This document shows, piece after piece, positions 7,271 to 9,037 of a stretch of 9,037 nucleotides of DNA (position 1 is its first letter; the number at the start of each line of letters is the position of its first letter). The notes below the pieces were generated by a model. It had not been told where the DNA came from. It made no database searches and worked only from the letters and a program-made list of their open reading frames with translations. The stretch lies in NCBI GenBank assembly GCA_001724315.1, contig MEEC01000098.1, positions 1 to 9,037 of the forward strand. Reading direction: 5' to 3'. Made by a program: the position numbers and the translations under genes. This DNA comes from Lautropia sp. SCN 70-15 (GTDB lineage Bacteria; Pseudomonadota; Gammaproteobacteria; Burkholderiales; Burkholderiaceae_E).

Positions 7271-8075
7271 GCGCGCCGAGCGCCGTGGAGATCTGCGCCG
7301 CGGCCTGCAGCATCTCCGGCAGGACCTGCTGTCGCATCGCCTCGAGCGTGAAGCGGGAGGCCTGCAGGCCGGCGTTCAGCGCGGCCACCACCTTGCCGCC
7401 CGGTCCGCGCAGCGGCACCGCGATCGAACGCAGCCCCAGCTCGAGCTCCTGGTCCAGGATGCACCAGCCGTCGCGCCTGACCTGTGCGATCCGCCGCGCC
7501 AGCTCGGCGGGATCGGTCACGGTGCGTTCGGTGTAGGCGGGCAGGGGCGCCGCCTCGGCCAGCAGCGCGTCGAGCCCGGCTTCGGGCAGCGCGGCCAGCA
7601 GCACGCGCCCGAGCGAAGTCGCGTGGGCCGGCAGCCGCGAGCCGATGCCCAGGTTGATCGACATGATCCGGGTGCGGGTCGGCACCCGCGCCACGTAGAC
7701 GATGTCGCGCCCATCGAGCACCGCGATCGAGCAGCTCTCGTGGATCCGCTCGACCAGCTCGACCAGGAAGGGCTGGGCCAGGTCCCAGATGCCCTGCGCG
7801 TGCAGGTAGGCGAAGCCGAGCTTCAGCACCCTGGGGCGCAGCGAGAACAGCCGGCCGTCGGTCTCGGCGTAGCCGAGCTCGCAGAGCGTGAGCAGCAGCC
7901 GGCGCGCCGCGGCGCGGGTCAGGCCGGCGCGGCGGGCGACCTCGGACAGCGTCATGGCAGCGTGCTCGCGGTCGAAGGCCTCGATGACCGCCAGCCCGCG
8001 CGCGAAGGACTGGACGAAATCGGGAGGCTCCGCGGTTGACAGGCGGCCGACGTCGGCCTCTAATGCCGGCTTCAT
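7164..8075 (-). CDS. pcaR: IclR-family regulator of the PcaR/PcaU/PobR type
   Basis: A 303-aa DNA-binding regulator. Residues ~18-75 form the winged helix-turn-helix, opened by DFVQSFARGLAVIEAF (19-34), a phrase typical of the PcaR/PcaU/PobR branch; the recognition region is ~43-65 (LSEVARRAGLTRAAARRLL). Residues ~85-266 are the IclR effector domain, with SCSIAVLDGRDIVYVAR (114-130), a LPAHATSLGRVLLA block (148-161) and LELGLRSIAVPL (211-222). The start is firm: ATG at 8075 is the only start codon before an upstream stop at 8102-8100, and no SD is visible. From residue ~268 the protein is a 36-residue Ala/Pro/Arg tail encoded antisense to the end of ampG; the family normally ends near residue 265. 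It faces pcaI divergently, so it probably controls pcaIJ in response to beta-ketoadipate or protocatechuate, and perhaps itself. CatR or PobR-like naming is possible; the operator favours PcaR/PcaU. Confidence 0.88.
   Translation of the reverse strand: MKPALEADVGRLSTAEPPDFVQSFARGLAVIEAFDREHAAMTLSEVARRAGLTRAAARRLLLTLCELGYAETDGRLFSLRPRVLKLGFAYLHAQGIWDLAQPFLVELVERIHESCSIAVLDGRDIVYVARVPTRTRIMSINLGIGSRLPAHATSLGRVLLAALPEAGLDALLAEAAPLPAYTERTVTDPAELARRIAQVRRDGWCILDQELELGLRSIAVPLRGPGGKVVAALNAGLQASRFTLEAMRQQVLPEMLQAAAQISTALGAPTTAPAAPAPAARRAPPPAAAARRAAAARARPPRR
8036..8064 (+). promoter_or_regulatory. Sigma-70 promoter for pcaIJ, inside the regulator's first codons
   Basis: TTGACA at 8036-8041 is a perfect -35. 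A 17-bp spacer leads to TCTAAT at 8059-8064, five of six matches to the -10 consensus. Transcription would start near 8071, about 87 bp before the pcaI ATG. The whole element lies within codons ~4-14 of the divergent regulator gene. It is the best promoter match noticed in the window. Confidence 0.65.
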
Positions 8076-8110
8076 GTGCGCTATTTGAACATGTGTGCGC
8101 TATGCGCACA
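8075..8110 (+). promoter_or_regulatory. Two-copy PcaR/PcaU-type operator
   Basis: TGTGCGCTATGCGCACA (8094-8110) is a perfect palindrome with 7-bp arms around TAT. Its left half, TGTGCGCTAT, recurs as an exact 10-bp direct repeat at 8075-8084, 19 bp away, followed by TTGAACA, which keeps 4 of 7 bases of the right arm. A palindrome plus a third direct half-site is the known layout of PcaU and PobR operators in Acinetobacter. The inner 15 bases match the Pseudomonas putida PcaR box (GTTCGATAATCGCAC, from memory) at 11 positions. The first copy touches the regulator's ATG. Binding by the adjacent regulator is inferred. Confidence 0.7.
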
Positions 8111-8111
8111 A
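8083..8111 (-). promoter_or_regulatory. Tentative promoter of the regulator gene
   Basis: Read on the - strand, TTGTGC (8111-8106), a 17-bp spacer and TCAAAT (8088-8083) give a weak match (3/6 and 4/6). Transcription would start about at the regulator's ATG (8075), consistent with the absence of an SD. The operator palindrome would fill the -35 and spacer, which would give autorepression. This is tentative. Confidence 0.2.
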
Positions 8112-8157
8112 CAGGCCCACAGCCGATCGCGCTGCCGGGCAAGACAGAGGACTCCCG

Positions 8158-8844
8158 ATGATCGACAAGACCGTTGCCTCGCTGGAGGAGGCCGTCGCCG
8201 GCATCCACGACGGCGCCACCATCATGATCAGCGGCTTCGGCGGCGCGGGCCAGCCGGCCGAGCTGATCGACGCGCTGATCGCCCAGGGCGCGAAGGACCT
8301 CACCATCGTCAACAACAACGCGGGCAACGGCGAGACCGGCCTGGCTGCGCTGCTCAAGGCGGGCAGGGTGCGCAAGATCCTCTGCTCCTTCCCGCGCCAG
8401 GCCGACTCGTACGTCTTCGACGAGCTCTACCGCAGCGGCAAGCTCGAGCTCGAGCTGGTGCCGCAGGGCAACCTCGCCGAGCGGATCCGCGCGGCGGGCG
8501 CGGGCATCGGCGGCTTCTTCACGCCGACCGGTTTCGGCACCCAGCTTGCCGAGGGCAAGGAAACGCGCCGGATCAACGGTCGCGACTACGTCCTCGAGTA
8601 TCCGATCCACGCCGACTTCGCGCTGGTCAAGGCGCGCAAGGGCGACCGCTGGGGCAACCTGGTCTACCGCAAGACCGCGCGCAACTTCGGCCCGATCATG
8701 GCGGCTGCCGCGAAGTGCGCGATCGCGCAGGTCGACGAGATCGTCGAGCTCGGCGCGCTCGACCCCGAGGCCATCGTCACGCCCGGGATCTTCGTCAAGC
8801 GCGTGGTGCAGGTCGGCACGGCGCGGGTCGGGGCTGCGGCCTGA
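8158..8844 (+). CDS. pcaI: 3-oxoadipate CoA-transferase subunit A
   Basis: A 228-aa cytosolic protein (P. putida PcaI about 231 aa). With subunit B it moves CoA from succinyl-CoA to beta-ketoadipate, the penultimate step of the beta-ketoadipate pathway for protocatechuate and catechol breakdown. Family I CoA-transferase alpha blocks are clear: the glycine-rich MISGFGGAGQP (23-33), IVNNNAGNGETGLAALL (50-66), CSFPRQADSYVFDELY (76-91), PQGNLAERIRAAGAGIGGFF (102-121), HADFALVKARKGDRWGNL (151-168) and TPGIFVKRVV (208-217). The ATG at 8158 is chosen because AGAGGA (8146-8151) is six bases upstream and the N-terminus MIDKTV matches PcaI. The frame runs back to a GTG at 8095 through the operator, with no SD there. 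It is followed 18 bp later by pcaJ. Regulation is probably by the divergent IclR regulator. The catI name for the same enzyme in catechol clusters cannot be excluded. Confidence 0.94.
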   Translation: MIDKTVASLEEAVAGIHDGATIMISGFGGAGQPAELIDALIAQGAKDLTIVNNNAGNGETGLAALLKAGRVRKILCSFPRQADSYVFDELYRSGKLELELVPQGNLAERIRAAGAGIGGFFTPTGFGTQLAEGKETRRINGRDYVLEYPIHADFALVKARKGDRWGNLVYRKTARNFGPIMAAAAKCAIAQVDEIVELGALDPEAIVTPGIFVKRVVQVGTARVGAAA

Positions 8845-8862
8845 GCCGACAAGGAGAACGCG

Positions 8863-9037
8863 ATGAACAAGCTGACCCGAGACCAGATCGCCGCGCGCGT
8901 GGCGCGCGAACTCCCCTACGGCGCCTACGTGACCCTGTGCATCGGCCTGCCGACCCTGGTGGCCAACCACCTTCCGCAGGGGCGCGAGATCGTCCTGCAC
9001 AGCGAGAATGGCATCCTGGGCATGGGCCCGGCGCCGG
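8863..9037 (+). CDS. pcaJ: 3-oxoadipate CoA-transferase subunit B (N-terminal part)
   Basis: Only the first 58 codons are in the window; the gene runs off the right edge. AAGGAG (8851-8856) lies six bases before the ATG. The visible part has the beta-subunit pattern: LTRDQIAARVARELPYGAYV (4-23), the IGLPTLVANHL block (27-37) and SENGILGMGP (47-56). In this family the Glu of SENG, here Glu48, is the catalytic residue that forms the covalent glutamyl-CoA thioester. It is in tandem with pcaI and surely co-transcribed and assembled with it as a heteromeric enzyme. Whether thiolase pcaF or other pca genes follow cannot be seen. Confidence 0.92.
   Translation, partial: MNKLTRDQIAARVARELPYGAYVTLCIGLPTLVANHLPQGREIVLHSENGILGMGPAP

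Noticed and set aside
5083..7536. An 817-codon + strand frame across the channel gene and ampG in another frame
   Set aside because: Arg/Ala/Gly-rich with no domain; it overlaps two well-supported genes.
8095..8157. GTG start at 8095 for pcaI
   Set aside because: It lies inside the operator palindrome with no SD, and the added residues are not PcaI-like. The ATG at 8158 has a good SD.
7102..9000. A 632-codon - strand frame overlapping the regulator and pcaI/pcaJ
   Set aside because: It is out of frame with the regulator and antisense to pcaI; there is no domain, and it would read through the operator region.
1..9037. CRISPR arrays, tRNA or rRNA genes, insertion sequences, phage genes
   Set aside because: No regularly spaced repeats, tRNA-like cloverleaf, transposase or terminal inverted repeats were seen. 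The only clear repeat is the pca operator.

Overview
The window is about 9 kb of very GC-rich DNA (roughly 70% by eye) with tightly packed genes and a strong preference for G or C at third codon positions. The gene set and protein similarities fit a betaproteobacterium, most likely Burkholderiales. The genus cannot be fixed from the sequence.

Region 1 (1-4819) is a poly-beta-1,6-N-acetylglucosamine (PNAG) biofilm operon on the + strand: the 3' part of pgaA (outer-membrane porin), pgaB (periplasmic de-N-acetylase/glycoside hydrolase), pgaC (GT2 synthase) and pgaD (small membrane partner of PgaC). The genes are separated by 1 bp, 5 bp and a 43-bp overlap. PgaC and PgaD would make and move the polymer across the inner membrane, PgaB would partly deacetylate it, and PgaA would export it. 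PgaB carries a signal peptide but no lipobox cysteine, unlike the E. coli lipoprotein.

Region 2 (4820-7270) follows a 102-bp gap that holds GC-rich hairpins. It has a bacterial voltage-gated sodium channel of the NaChBac/NavAb family, with an intact selectivity filter, four gating arginines and a C-terminal coiled coil. After it comes ampG, the anhydromuropeptide permease of cell-wall recycling. The ampG GTG start sits just after a -10-like element, so its mRNA could be leaderless.

Region 3 (7164-9037) is a divergent beta-ketoadipate module: an IclR-family regulator of the PcaR/PcaU/PobR type on the - strand, facing pcaI and the start of pcaJ (3-oxoadipate CoA-transferase subunits) on the + strand. 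Between them lies a two-copy operator whose core palindrome resembles the known PcaR site. A near-consensus sigma-70 promoter for pcaIJ lies inside the first codons of the regulator. The regulator's 3' end runs about 107 bp antisense into ampG and encodes an atypical Ala/Pro/Arg tail.

No wholly new system is evident. All genes belong to recognisable families. The points most worth a second look are the pca operator/promoter layout, the regulator's readthrough-like tail, the sodium channel next to the pga operon, and the non-lipidated PgaB.
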